NCBI RefSeq assembly: GCF_905404315.1
Contig: NC_066290.1
Location: 9,919,453-9,983,452 of the forward strand
DNA from: Leptidea sinapis
Taxonomy: Eukaryota; Arthropoda; Insecta; Lepidoptera; Pieridae
Direction of reading: 5' to 3'
Length of the DNA stretch: 64,000 nt
The notes beneath the pieces are model-generated. The model was not told the origin of the DNA. It saw nothing but the letters and a program-made list of their open reading frames with translations, and did no database searches. Below, piece after piece: positions 22,911 to 37,900 of the stretch. Made by a program: the position numbers and the translations under genes. The stretch's first letter is position 1. Each line of letters begins with the position of its first letter.

Positions 22911-25900
22911 GTAAATAATTACCCTTCATTATAGACATGTTTGTAATTTAAATTAAATCGTAGGCCTATATACACATAATAAAGTAATAAGCGATCAGAA
23001 ATATATGAAAAAAAGATACCAGATAAAATACTTTTTAGATATTTGTCTGAACGTTTATGAATCTCAGGAACGACTGAGCCGATTTGAATGCGATTTTCAA
23101 TTATGTGTTGTAATACTTAGTATTTTTTTTCATCCAATCAATTCAGATTCAATTTCAAATATTTTATTCAAAATAGGATGTGACATCACTTATTGAAAGT
23201 CAAAAACTATCACCCATTCCAAAATGAATGCCTCAGACCTGAGAAGAATGGGCGCAACAAACTCAGCGGGCTTTTTTTTCATCGAAAAATTATGTTTACA
23301 GAGTAATATTGTACAATTAAACTTATTATTTAATAGCCTGAGGGCGGTCACTCCATTCCCAATCTGTGGTAGCATTAAGAAAGTCATTTATGTTATAGTA
23401 ACGTTTACCACACAAACGTTTTTTAACAATTCTTTTGAATAACGTTATACTTTTGTTTTGAACATTTACTGGGATCTTGTTGTAAAAGCATATACATCGC
23501 CCCACAAAAGACTTACTAACTCGACTTAGCCGAGTAGTAGGCATTATAAGTTTATAAAATAATTAGCCAAAAACAATGCGCGTTATTATAATAATAATTA
23601 TATAAAGCTTTTAAATTGATCTATATGTGTATTTTACGTTACTTTGCAACAAATTTTTGTGTACGTTGATTTGTCATACTTTCCGGATTCATTATTAAAA
23701 ATACCAATGCTTCTTAAACATAAAAAAAAAAAAACAAATTCGACGCATTAATAATGCTAACGACTAGAAAAAAGGACCATGACGTAAGCCCATCGACACG
23801 AAAGTCTTTGATTAAGTAACACTATCAAAATATCTTCAAGATAATCTCCTTAATATCTAGATTACTCACGACAATGAACAGTTCAGTATGTCGGAGCCTT
23901 TAGAACGTTGCAAATATAAATCAGCTTATGGATATTCTGGCATGATGCCACAAAGAATGACCCAATATGCAAAATACGCTTAGGGTGGTAGAGTCGTAGC
24001 TTTTTTATAAAAATGTTTTCTTATCACAAAAACATTTTTCAGAATACCATTACTATTTATTACTTTTACGCTTTTCATTCAGACAAGATACTATAAGAAA
24101 CATGATACACATTGAATGATGTTCTATACATAAAAGACAAGTCAAGTCATATAAAAACAAAGCCGAAATATGGCACATGCCACAAATGACACCTTAATAA
24201 GCTTCGACTGCCTTTATATATCTATACATTTCTGGGTTTACTTCAGTTGCTTAAAATATTATTGGTCAATAGGCAGCAATGTAAACATTTTTTCAGTTTA
24301 AGCTGTGTATGTTGAATTTAGAATCCGATTTAGACAGAGACATCAGTGGAGTAGCAGTTGGGTATTTTTTAAACCCTGAAGAAAAAGAGGTTTGCTATAA
24401 GTTTTACGTTTGTCAGTCTGTCCCTATTTTCTGATAAAGATCTGTTCAGTCGGAGGTTTAATACGTTTTTATTCAAAACTCACACTCATAATATAAAGGC
24501 GAAAGTTTGTATGTTTATTTATTGGTTTGTGTGTATATTTGTCAATTTTTAACGCTCTAACAGCCGTTCCCAATATTCTATCTACAGATAAATTACTACC
24601 TTCTACTGTCAGAAATTAGCTGTCAATAATCTGAAGCTGTCCCAATATACCCAATAAGTCATTCTTATCGCCTTATATTGGGACGCGTGAATTGCAATTT
24701 CCATACAAACTTATATCGCTGGTAAGCTATACGTCGTCCCATTGATAGACAGCGTGTACGGATAAGGTGAGTTACCGTCGATAAGTTTATTGGGACAGAA
24801 AAGTCAACGATAGTTACGATTTTTATCTCAAGTAAGAGATAGACTGAATATTGGGAACGGCCTTAAATGGATTTGGATCTAATAAGATAAGGTAACCTAT
24901 AATGAGAGAAACAAACACTTAAATATATTATTTTTAAAACATAAAATAATTCGATAAACTGAAATAAATTTAATGTGTTAAAATTTGTCATTTAAACTAA
25001 GACAAAGCAGTAAGCGGATATCAACATATACATATGTATGGTAGCTTCTGTCAAATTATAAATATCACTAAATTGGAACTCTGTGTGTGTGCCAATTTCA
25101 CTAAATATATTGTCATTCGAAAGATATTTCAATATTTCTAATGTTAAAAAAGTTTTATCATACTTTTTGAGCATGGATGTTTAAACTCTTAAATCCTTCA
25201 GTGGTGAAATATAAATCAGCCTCGAGGAAATGATTTGAGCAAATGACACTTGACTTATTTGGTTTGTAAAATTCTTCACATCTCTCTCTTGCTACCAATT
25301 GGCGCCAATTCTCTTTCATTATCTCGTGAACGGGAAAACTGAAAAAGATTAGCTCTTACAGATTTGCGGTGAAAATAAGTATCGTTTCCTAGTAAATAGC
25401 ACTAAGTTGTAATTATTCGCGTTCCTGTAAGCCGTTGACATTAAATATCCAAAGAGCATAAATCATTTACTAAATTATTTACACTTTTTGCGAACCAATC
25501 TTATACATATAAAATAAACTTACCGGTGATAAGTCATACCACCTTTAGTTGCGTCGTTAATGTATTATTTGAGCACTTTTTTATAGAACACTTTGGCTTG
25601 TTGATTGACACACAGTTGACACACGACTAAGGAGAAAAGTGTCTTCACATCTTATTTGAACTGTCTTTCCCAATTACGCTTATTGTATTTTGGATACCAA
25701 TACATTATTGATTTGCGCCATTTGTCCTTCCCTTGTATTGCGTGTGTGTGTGTGTTGTTAACATGCTTTACGTTGTTATTTTTATGACAAAAAGGGACGA
25801 GACGAGCAGGACGTTCAATTGATGGTTATTAATACGCCCTGTCCATTACTATGAAGTGCCGCTCGGTATTCATGAAAAACGTAAAAATTCTGAGCGGTTA

Positions 25901-28900
25901 TGAGCGGTCGATGTTAAGTCTCATTTTCTCAGCCATTTTCTCAGCAACCAGCAACGGCGTTCTTCAGACCGAAAAACAATAATACTTACACATTACTGCT
26001 TTACAGCGCAGAGAAATTTGCCGTTTTGGTACCCATAATGTAGCCGACATCCTGTGCAAAGAAACCTCCCACTGGAAAATGCCCTTCGGCCCTGGCGTAA
26101 TAAATATTAATATTGCATTTAAATCAAAAATTAAGAAAAAAATATTTTTTTGCAGTAGATAGCCGCAATCTCAAGGAATCCCTGGAAAGGGCAGAATGGA
26201 GTCTGGGTATTGAACTGTGGTGCAGCGAAGGAGCGCAATCCAGTACTCTGGCTCCTGTCTCTTGCCGGGTGCTGAAGCTACACTTCCAGCCATCCAACGG
26301 CTTACACTATCATCTGCCTGTACTCTTTGACTACTTTCACCTGTCATCCGTCTCTATCACCATCCACGCTAGTTTGGTTGCTTTGCATCAACCATATATA
26401 AAGTAAGTATAACAGGATATTTAATAAATCTTCTACGATTCTACTTCCAAAACTAAGAGAATCTTTTAAAGGTATGTTAAAAGGTTGTGAATCAGGTGTT
26501 ATTTAAGATAAGCCTGGGAATACCTACATGATAGTAAATTTTGTACTGTAGGCAAACGAAAGGAAGTAGAAGTAGCTAACCATATGGAATGTTTTCCTCT
26601 CCAATAGTTTTCCGCAATACAAGGTCAAGAGATGTGTTGTGGCCATTGAAAAGTATGCTTTTAAGAGCTTGAAGGTTCATTTTATTTCGGAAATACTACA
26701 GTCCACGATTGGCTTTGTGAGAAAATAAGTTTCATGCAAAACGCGCGGCGATGGAATCCCAGAAATAAAAGTGTTGTGTTTGTGAAGTTTGGCATTTAGT
26801 CGTGTCAACAGTTCCGCTGTCTTTAATTGTATGATCACCCGTTGATACTCAATTATATTGTAATGTATGTGAAAGTAATAAATGTTATTTGCAATAGCTG
26901 TTTTCTTTGTTTCAGTAGTTATGGCAAGACTAGGTAATTTTTTTTAATGAGCCATATTAGCACTTGGCCAATAATGCTCAACGTAAGTGCTGTTGATAAA
27001 ACTATATTAAAATGAGTTGAATAAAGAACAAACGTCGGCCACAACTATTGCGCCAACAAGACTACAAAATATTATTTTTGTAACTTCCGAAAATAAAAAG
27101 CTATCATATCGTGTGCCATATTTAAAAAAAAAATCGAATTAAATCATTAAGAGGTACAGTTGTATCTTAAAATGAAATATTTTGTACTTTTAAATAAAAC
27201 ACTTTTAAAGGATTAAAAAGATTAATATCTCACTCGTAGATCTCTCAAAACGAGATCTGGAAAGGTCTTGAAACGTCGGGTTAACTAAAATTAAATTAAA
27301 AATGTAAATTTTACGCAAACATCTAATGTAAAACCGTTACAATTACACGCGTTTTAATCCTTTAAAAGTGTTTTATTTAGATGTGTAACACTCGCGTTAA
27401 TTAAAGAAAATACTATTTTGTACTCGTTGTGACGATGTTACATTGATCCTATAATGATATAATTATCGTTATTATATACATAATTGGCAGCCTTTTCCGG
27501 CTTCACAAACACAAAAACTTCTCGTTGGGCATAAACTTAACACATCCTCCGCAGTTTAAATCTCTGATATCTTTTAAGATATTCTTTGATATTATGATAT
27601 ATTTGATTTTCTTACTACAACATCATTTTCTAAACAATTTACAGTTTTTTACTGATAGGAAGTATTTCTCAGATTTGAAAATGATTGACGTACAGTTTGT
27701 CTATACAGTTGGGTCTAATAATATAGGTCTGTAATAAATAAATACATTACTTTTATATGTTCTGTGATTAAAACTAAAATTGCTGCTTAAAAAAATCCTT
27801 TTTTCCCAGATAATATTTAATCGAACTCCTTGAAGAATATTTGTTCTAAAAGCACTCATCTTTCAAATGATACTGAATTATTCTACTCCAAATAGGTCTT
27901 GAGATCCACGTATTTTGCATAATTAATTTGAAGTTGCAATTATTTTGTACTTGCTTCACACAACAATACCCGCGGCTAGCTAAACACTGGTGAAAAGAGC
28001 CATATTCTTTTAAGTTATCAATTTCCGACTTTTGTACATTAGATTTACGTCGTGTGATAGAGAAAGAATTGTTATAAATTGTTTTAAATTTAAAAATGTT
28101 TTTCAGCTAATAAATGTCAGGAACTTTGTTTGTTACATGTCTTTCAGGAAAAGCATAATGCATTATGTTCAAAGTTGGTAAGTTTTCGAGGATTAGGAAA
28201 TTCGTACGAAGTTTGAAAAAAATATATGCTTCATCTACTTTAGGGCTTTGTTTATGTTATGAATGAATGAATGAAAAATCTGTATAGCACAAAAAATACA
28301 GTTACAATTTGTAACTATAAGAGTTATGGTTAAAGGAAGTAATATAAACTCATAATTTAATAAGAAATACTTTTTAATTTTTGATATCATCAAGTAATGT
28401 AAATTGAAAATTTATTTTAATCAATGAAGTATATTTGATAATAACTATATAATTAATGATTCATTTGAATTACAATTTTTTAATATTTTGCAATGCAATC
28501 AAAAAATATTTCAAAAAAATTACCTTTTTTTTCGATTTTTATGATTATGTTTGAAATCGGACTTTTTCATGGACGTATTTTCATATAAATTATATTTCCC
28601 TAAACAAGGCAAAGCCCCTACTATAGGTGCCAGACAGGGATATATTTATCATATTTAATAAAATATGCGTGATTGTTATAAATACATATAATAAATCCTC
28701 ATGAATCAAAAAATAGTTGCACCTACGAGTATCCATACCTACGACCCTTGCTATGAGGTCATCAATATTTATTTTATTTTATTTAATATTTTTGAGAAAG
28801 CCAACAGCTGGTTTTACATACATTAAAATAATTAACAAACATAATTCGTTCGAGCTAATAATAGGCTTCCACATGTACATAGGAACAAGTATAATATTAT

Positions 28901-31900
28901 TAAATGTAACATATTAATTACAAACAAACAACACAAGTATAATTAAAAATTATTAAATAAAACTTCATAAAATTATTAAATAAATTCTTCTCGCACTCCT
29001 ATCGCCAGTTGAGAGCATGATCAAAAAAGAGTAATTTCATTCCTAATGTTAATTTGTTAATCACTGCTAAATTGTTTTACCAAATGGGCTCTAATTGAAT
29101 TAATACTGGAGTTAAAGACATCAATATTATCCATGTCACAAAAATGATTGAATGACTGCATAGCTCTTAAAATAAATGTGTTCCTTCTATAGTTTGTGCG
29201 ACAGAATGGTACAGCAAAGATATGCTGTTGTCTTAACATTCTACTAGGGGCTGCCAGACAGACTTTGGTCAGTAATATAGAACAGTCAATCATACTTCTT
29301 AGTATTTTGATTAAGGTGATTATATCAGAAATATCTCTACGAGCTTTGAGTGGTAGAAGGTGGAAGCGCTTGCAGCGTTCTTCATAGCTTACATTAGGTA
29401 TTTTAAACTTAAAGCCTAGATATCGTGTAAACTTCCGCTGAACCCTTTCAATTCGATTAATGTGTTCAGCATACATTGGGTTCCAAATTTGTGAACCATA
29501 TTCAAGATGGCTGCGAACGAAAGAACAGTAGAGAATTTTTAATGTTTTCATACTTTTGAAAGGTTTGGCTGTACGTATTATGAAACCTAGTGCTTTAGAC
29601 GCTTTAATGATAGCCTGATCAATATGTGGTACGAAAGTTATTTTGCTATCATGGAAAACACCTAGATCATTTGTTTCGTTTACCACAGATAGAGGTTCCT
29701 GTTTTAAAATATACGTATGAGGGAAAGGGGTAGGCTTAGTAGTGTAATGCATGTAGAAACATTTGGATACATTTAGGTCTAATTTGTACACGGTACAATA
29801 GTCATCCAGTCTATACAAATCTTCTTGAATGCGTAATGCATCTGTCTTATTATTTGCTATACCAAAAATTTTCATATCATCTGCAAACAAAAGGTAATTC
29901 GAATTTTTAATGAATCGTCCGATGTCATTTATGAAAATTATAAAAAGCAGAGGTCCTAGTAATGATCCTTGAGGGACCCCAGAGGGTATATTTTTCCAAG
30001 AAGAGCAGTAACCATTGAGAACAACAGCCTGTTTTCTATCAGAGAGATAAGATTTAAACCAATTGTATAAATCGTCACGGATACCAAGTGCTGTAAGCTT
30101 TTTGAGAAGAATACAATGGTCAATTCGGTCGAATGCTTTCGTATAGTCCATGTATATAACATCAACTTGATTACCCTGTACCATTTGTTCAGATATGTAG
30201 TCATTTAGCACTGCTAAGTTTGTGACGGTAGAGCGTGCTTTTAAAAATCCATGTTGACATTGATCAAAAGCCGAACTAAATGTTTTGTAAACTTGCGTGA
30301 ACACAAGTCTCTCAAGAACTTTTGCAAATAAGCTAAGTTTGGATATTGGCCTGTAATTTTCTACATTTTCCCTTGAACCTTTTTTATGTATTGGAGAGAC
30401 ATAAGCAGTTTTCCATTTGAGGGGAACCAAACCTTCATTGAAGGATCGCTTAAACAATAATGATATTGGTAATGACAGCTCGAAGTCACATGCCACGATA
30501 AATTCAGCTGGTAAATGGTCAGGTCCTGAAGATTTTTTCAGATCTAATGACTTAAGGAGTTCATATACTTGTTTGCAACTGACTTCTAGGTTCCCCAATT
30601 CAAAGGCCGGATTTGATGATGGTGGAGGCATTTGAGAGCTAGGCGATGAGTTGGATAAAAAAGTAGTATAAAAATAGTCTGAGAACAGCTCACTAATATC
30701 ATCTCCTTTAGTACAACTTTTGTCTTCAAATGTCATTATGGATGGAATGGTACCACGCTTACGCCTATCTAGGACGTATGAAAACATTTTTTTGGGATTA
30801 GTACATATGGATTGCTCAATGTTGTTCATATAATTATCATAACATTCCCTTTCAGTTGCATCAACACGTTCTCTGAGAACTCTGAAAGAGGCTTCGTCTG
30901 ATTTGTTTCCATAGACTTTGAACTTTCTAAAGAATTTGAATTTTTCTTTAATCATTCTGATTAGAGATGAAGTATACCACGGGGGATATTTAACATTGCG
31001 CGACTTACATTTAGGGACAAACTCATCTCGCAATTTATATATTATTTTGTAAAAAGAGTCAAGTGCTTCATTAATGTCGCCTGAACAGACAATTTCCTCC
31101 CAGTCGACCTCTGACAATATTTTACGAATTTTGTCGTAGTTGGCACGCTTGAAACAGTAAAATTCGGTTTTTTGAGGTGATAAGGGCTTAAAATCCAGGG
31201 AAGGCACTACACATATAGCTTTGTGAGGCGAGTCCTCAGGTACAAGCGGAGTAGCACACTGGAATACTGATACAGAGTCATTTGAAAGTACGAGATCAAG
31301 TATACGGCCGATATTGTTTGTTACGTGATTATATTGTTTCAAACTACACATATATAAGACATTGCAGACATCGTGTAATTTTTATTGCTAGAGTGGCAGA
31401 AAATATTTTAATAATCTAAATTGTATTCCTTTCTTACCCGACAGTACGCCTCGCTCCAGCAAACAATGGGGCAAACTGATGAAAAGCGCCGGTTCCTTCA
31501 GTGCTTCAGGAAGTTTCGAAAATATCCTCTTTGGCTCTGGAGTAAAGTGTGCTGGTGGCAACTCAAGCAAAATTGCACATGCTAGGTACAATTTAAGTTT
31601 GCTGTTTACTTGATAGTCATTATCATGTTTTCTGTCATCATCATAACTATCTTCGAGAAGTTTATTTCCTATTTTGTTTCTCAGTTATTTGAAATATGGA
31701 AAAAGTGACACCCTGCGTCCGTTGTATCGTGGCTATTACCCTAAAATCATTGAATGATCGCGTTTTCTTGTTGGGTTTGTTTGTGTGAGTCTACACTAGA
31801 TGTCTGTTAACTTATTGTTTTGTAAAATCAACATGATCTCGAATTTAAAGTACTCTATTCCTTAATTTTCCACTTGCATTACTTTTTTTTATCTAAGTCC

Positions 31901-34900
31901 GATTGTCTATAGTGTAAAAAAATGATAAATACTTGGATTGATGAATTATTTCGAATACCTAGTGTAAGGCCCTTTATTTAAGTATGGACAAAAATCGCTT
32001 AGAAGACCAAACTTTAATTTGTCAGCTGCTTGAAATAAACCATTACTTGAGGATTATGACACTAGGTATTTTGTTTTCAGGCAAGTCCATGCTGAAGTAT
32101 GTGCCATTTTACTTGGATCGTTAGAAGGGCTACAAAGTGCTTTATCTGTTTGTGGATCTACGGGTGTCACGCTCACTCCAGACGAATCATCCAGCTCCAT
32201 TGTAGGAGAAGTCTCCCAAAGAATGAAGGATCTCAATGATCTTTGCAAGGTAAGGCTAAAATACGTTCAAAATTGTTTTTTTTTATTAACAGCTATCTAT
32301 GGAAAGCCATGGCGATTGGGCATGGGTTTGGGTGATGTATATCGTCACCAAAAGCTTTTTATATAAAACATCTGTTAATAGTTCAGCTACTCTTCTATCT
32401 GATATTTATTATATATGAGCCACATAAAAAAGCATTGGAAAATATTTAGCAAATCCCTTTTGTATACCCTGTTTTGATGTTAATTTTTAAATGGAAATTT
32501 CCTGATAATCTTCTCTTCTCAATTAAAATGTCTTTCAGAAAGCTGAAACTGGGGAGGAAGAGGAATGGGCGATGGGTGCAGCACACGATATAGCAAGGTT
32601 GTGCGCTGAGGTTACACTACGATGGCGTGCCTTCCTCCATCACACTACTGATAGACCTCATGTACACCATGCCCTAGCAGCAAGACATCATGCACTTCGG
32701 TAAGATTAACAATTTGACCCTCATCGCAGTAACCTAAATTTCATATTTCTCAAGCCACATTTCATATTTTCAGCATTAAGCGTTTCTCCGAATGCTTTTT
32801 TGTCCTAGACAATCCTCGGCATTCTCTTGCCGGTTGCTATGACAGTAATTACCAGTCGTATCAAAGTGTTGGCGATGTGGCTCGCAGATCGCGGTATTTG
32901 GCCCTGCTTCCCCCACTGCCTGTCCACTGCATTGCATTAGATGGCGATCCACATATTATGCCCATCATTTTCGAAGACAGGTATAACAAACACGCTTAGA
33001 ATTAAATTTAATAATATAATTACAATTGAATTATATTTTTGTATATAATTAATTTTCAGATATCAAGATACAGCAGAATTTGCTAGACGGCGTTCGTTTT
33101 TGAATTCTAGTGCAAGTAAATCTGGAAGTGGTGTGTATAAATTTTACGGTACTCTTATTAAAATATGATTAAACTTTGTTATTAAATCAAATAGTATCAT
33201 ACTTATATTTTTTTTAGATCCCTTCTTATGTTCAGAACCTATTGCTGATGACTGCGCGTGTAGTGTGAGTTCCATGGTGGATTCACGAAGACCTTCTTCT
33301 GAAGCATCAAGAGTAACTCTATCATTACCAAAATCCATGGTTGATGTTTTGGAAACCCAATATAATACAACAAAAAATAACCCAAACGTTGTCCAAGCTA
33401 CGCTTACATTAGCACCCCAAAAGTCTGCACGAGGATCACCCAAAAGAACCTTAGTCAAGCAAAATGTAGTTGAACATAAGAAGCCACATAATAAAAATTT
33501 AGAATTGACAGGACGTAATAGATACATTGTTCAGAATAATGAAATTGCTGAAATACAATTACCACTAAATAATGTATTTTCATCATGTCCGCTTCAACAA
33601 GGACAACAACTATCAAGATACTCCGCCTCCACTTTATTAGATATGAATGGTCCCAAAAATACTAAAATTGCTACAAGGTTGTCAAATGACAAAAATCATC
33701 CCAGCGAAGTGTTTGATCAAAAGCATGAGAATATAACAAGTGGTGTAAGTACACTTCCTGCGAGACACAGTAAATCACTGGATCAGCTTAGAATTTCTCA
33801 AATGAATCCACTTAATATTCAAACTTTATCAAAAAATGTGAGAAACAGTTCTAATGTTTCTGTTAACAACTATCTTATGTCTCAATCACATACGAAGCCT
33901 ACTACACTTCCTAGAAGTATGACAACAACAGCCTATCCAACTAATACTACAACTCGATGCTCATCTAAAAATGAAGAATATAGAAGAAACATTAACGAGT
34001 TTCGGGAAAAATATAAAAATCCCAATAGTCCTCAGATATCAAACAATGAAGTTTTTCATAATTCAGGGTATAATTGTGATGGAGGGATGAAATCCAATTC
34101 TAATAAAATTTATGGCTATGCCTTCGGAAATCAGGGTGCAATGCAAGTAAATAATGTAATTCGAAATCCCTTAGAATTCCAAAGAGGCTATTCTCTAAAT
34201 TTACCCCGTCCTATGTTGCCTCCGCGTAACTCTTATCCACCAGTTAGTGGAAAAGCTCAATCGACTGATCAAAGTAGTTTGATTTCTAATAAACATGTTC
34301 ATAGATCTAACTCTACACATGTCTTTCATCAAATTGATGATGAACAGATTGATATCGAAGCAGCTCGCAATCAGTTACGTCATGAGCTTAATTATTATTT
34401 ACAAAAAGGTGACTGGAGCTATGATTTCAATACCGGTAGTCTTATTCACAATTATCAGAAAAAATCAAGCAAAAGCAGTGATGATAGTGGTTTTGTAATG
34501 ACTTTAGACCGCAGCAGTGATGGAACATCTAAGTCAACATATTCAAAAACTCCACCGTCAACGCCACATTCAAATATGCCTTCACTGAGGCAAAAACGCA
34601 GTAGATCTAAAGAATCGCGTTTAAATCATGGCGGCAAGGAAAATACAAGAATAAATTCTAGCAGAGACTCATTGAGTAGCCATCACTCTATAAGATCAAG
34701 AGATAGCAAATCTGACAAATTCACATCAAAATCAGAACGAAGCACTCCAAAATCTGATAGAGACACCCCTAAATCTGGTGGATTGACGCCTAGGTCTGGC
34801 TTGGCAACACCAAAATCTGGACGAGCGACGCCAAAATCTGGAGCAACTACACCAAAAAGTGGACGATCTAGTGGAAAACCTGATAAACGAAGTAAATACA

Positions 34901-37900
34901 AAGCTTCTGAAAAAATGTCCCAGCTTATGTCTGAAGCAGCTTCTTCGTCAAGTGATGAAAGCATTCCATTTGAACTCAGACGTGTTGAGACCTCATCTAG
35001 TGTTCCTTACAGTCTTGATCATGGATCTGAACTTCGACATTGTAGAAGCGCTGCATCAGTTTTGGAGGAGCCAAATTTGAGTAATACTTTCGGTTCCGAA
35101 TCTCTACCAAACTTAGCACCTCCACCAGCTTTTGAATCTCCACCTTTAGATATTGACGACAAGGATTTCAAAATACTACCACCTGAAAATTTTCTTAACA
35201 AAGAAGAGAAAATAAATAATAAGAGTTCCACATCGAGCTTAAGTGAACAAAGCGGATGGGTATCTAGTGGACGAAGTTCTGGGCCTTCATCTCCCGACAA
35301 TGCTAGTAGCGTGAACCAAAGTATTCCTCAACCAAAATCATCGTTAGCGTCAAAAGATTCCACCAAAACCTATGAATCTCCTAGTGAAGTTCAGAAACGA
35401 GAAGCGGAAAATTTTGAAGACTTTAAAAAAAGTATTTTAAATGGTGAACAATTAAGAGAGCGTCTTATGAAACTAGCCGTTAAGTGTGATTCAAATAATT
35501 CTGAAGATAAGGTAGAATGCTGTGATAAGGAAGTATGTGAGGAATGTGCTATATGTAGTGATTCGATATGTACGGACAGTCAATGTGAATATAATAAATA
35601 TATGCATAATAATGGCGTAGATATCAGCTGTAATTCAGATACATGCATTGCTAGCTGTCAACAGTGCTCTGAAGATAGTGTCAAATCAAGTCAAAGACAT
35701 AATTCTTTTAGTGCAGGTCAAAACCCAGGTAATTCATACAAATCAAAATCAACCAAAGAAGGAGCCGTTAAAAAATCACAAACAGTATGTGATAATTTAC
35801 ACCCATATATAAGAAAAGAAATACCATCTAAGACTCCATTAGTACCAGTCAAATCAAATACACTAGATAAAACGAAATTGAGAGACAGAATAGAATATAC
35901 CGAAAAGCTGATTGCAGCTGAAATAAGAAGCTTAACCGTAGGACGTCCTTGTAAAAGCCACACAACTCCAGATAATCCTATTACAAATTTACAAAATCAA
36001 CATGGAAAAGCAAGATCAGAAATCAATCTAAGTCACTTCATCGGGGATAATGATTACGAACATTTACCTCCTCCCCAGCAATTTAGAGATGCACCACCAC
36101 CTCCAGATCAATTTAAGGTATAAATCATAAAATTTTACTAATAGCCTTATTTTATCGATTTAAAAAAAGTTTAACTTTGATATCCCTTAGGATCCGCCAT
36201 CAAAGTCTCCTAAACTAAGCCGTGAAAGCAGTAAATCATCAACGCATTCTAAGAGTCGGAAAATAGAACAACCTACAAGCTTGCAACTAGACAATCCCTT
36301 ATATCACGTCTGCGAAGGTAATATAATAAAAGAGTTAATGAATTTGTTAACTGTACTTTCGAATTTCAATTAATTTGAATGATCTATCATTTAAGGAATA
36401 CTAGAAAGACGCAAGTTAAGGCCTCAAAAATCCTCAAGCGCCTCAGTATCGTCTGGTGGCAGTACACTTAATAAAAGTCAAAGCACTGGAGAACTTGCTT
36501 CTAGACATGAAAATGGTAATAACAAAGGTATCATATAATATTAATTAGCTGTGTTGTTCATTTATTATGATGTTTGAACAATGTATTAAATAAAATATGT
36601 TTACATTCCAGAGCAACGTGAAAGTAATCTTGTCAGCATATTTGGACTAGCCGAGTCGGAAAGATTGTTTGTTAAATGTAGAGAAGAGTTTCGACAAAGT
36701 GTAAAATATCCAGGAGCAATTTACTCTGATTTTCCACCAGTTGAAAATTCTTTACCATATTTTCAGATCAGTGATGAGTACAGAATGTTTAACCCTGAAG
36801 GTATATATTTAAAAACTGCATAGATATTGCAATTATTTTCCTTAATATTGATGGCTAATTTAAATTAATTTTAAGGTTTACACTTAATTATATGTGTTCA
36901 TGGATTGGATGGAAATGCTGCCGACTTACGATTAGTTAAGACATATTTAGAACTGGGTTTACCTGGAGCGCGCTTAGATTTCCTGATGTCTGAACGAAAC
37001 CAGGGCGATACATTTTCAGACTTTGACATAATGACAGATAGGTAATGTATCAATGAATATATCTCAATGAAAATAACTAAAAATTAAATCTAAAAAATAC
37101 TAATTTATCGTTTTTTTTCAGACTAGTGCAGGAATTCTTAACTCACATACAAAATTCTAGCGAGCCAGCTCGAATTAGTTTTGTAGGGCATTCCTTAGGC
37201 ACTATTATTGTAAGATCAGCTCTTGCAAGACCACAGATGAAACCATATTTAAATAGGCTACATACATTCCTTTCGCTAAGTGGACCACATTTAGGAACTT
37301 TGTATAATTCAAGTGGTATTGTTAATGCAGGTATGACCTTTTTGAATATAAATCTCACTTTCTAATGCTATTAATATTCTTTAACTAGCAAATGAACTAA
37401 CTGAGACAAATTTATTTTATAATTATCCCAGGCGTAATTTTAAAACTGTATTTTGCAGGAATGTGGTTCATGCAGAAATGGAAAAAGTCAGGGTCTCTTC
37501 TGCAATTATCACTTCGAGACTCCTCTGATCCGCGTAGATCATTCCTTTACCGTTTGAGTGAGAGAAGCCAGTTGCACCAATTTAAACACATCCTATTATG
37601 TGGCTCCGGTCAAGACAGATACGTCCCTTTACACTCGGCGAGACTTGAGTTATGTAAAGCAGCTGCAAAGGATACGTCTTTATTAGGTCAAGCTTACAGG
37701 GAAATGGTAGGTTGTACAGAGTTTTATGAGCTGTCTGCTGAGCATGTTTATAATGAGGCTCCTCCTGATTATTGGCTATAAAAAGCTCGTTCGGCTCGAG
37801 TCGACTAAAGCAACTCAAGAGGAGCCCACTTCCTCCGATTGTTTCACACTTTGATATTCGAACTTATTTTATGAAGTGAAAACTTCTTAGGCACATTCAG

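Larger units (their letters stand above)
22911..26155 (+). other. FAM135 intron with LINE 3' end, MITE and S1 repeat
   Basis: A 3.2-kb GT-AG intron. It carries a CR1-like LINE 3' end (23135-23544), a TAA-flanked MITE (24561-24863), an S1 copy (25795-26095) and a (GT)n tract near 25741. 23545-24500 and 24864-25790 hold nothing else recognised. Confidence 0.85.
26403..31444 (+). other. FAM135 intron with MITE, SINE copy and antisense LINE
   Basis: A 5-kb intron. 26403-27190 and 27380-28600 hold nothing recognised beyond a GAAT microsatellite at 28259. It then carries a MITE (27191-27379), a SINE-like piece (28600-28767) and an antisense LINE reaching to about 31385, just short of the next exon. 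Confidence 0.85.

Noticed and set aside
22627..22938. Minus-strand frames opposite the first FAM135 exon
   Set aside because: Antisense shadows of a GC-rich exon whose + strand translation matches FAM135.
33265..33267. ATG at 33265 as start of a separate 952-residue protein
   Set aside because: The frame is open upstream to the splice acceptor at 33218 and joins exon 7 in phase, so this Met is internal.
33144..33527. 127-codon minus-strand frame overlapping FAM135 exon 8
   Set aside because: Shadow of the + strand coding exon; no motif.
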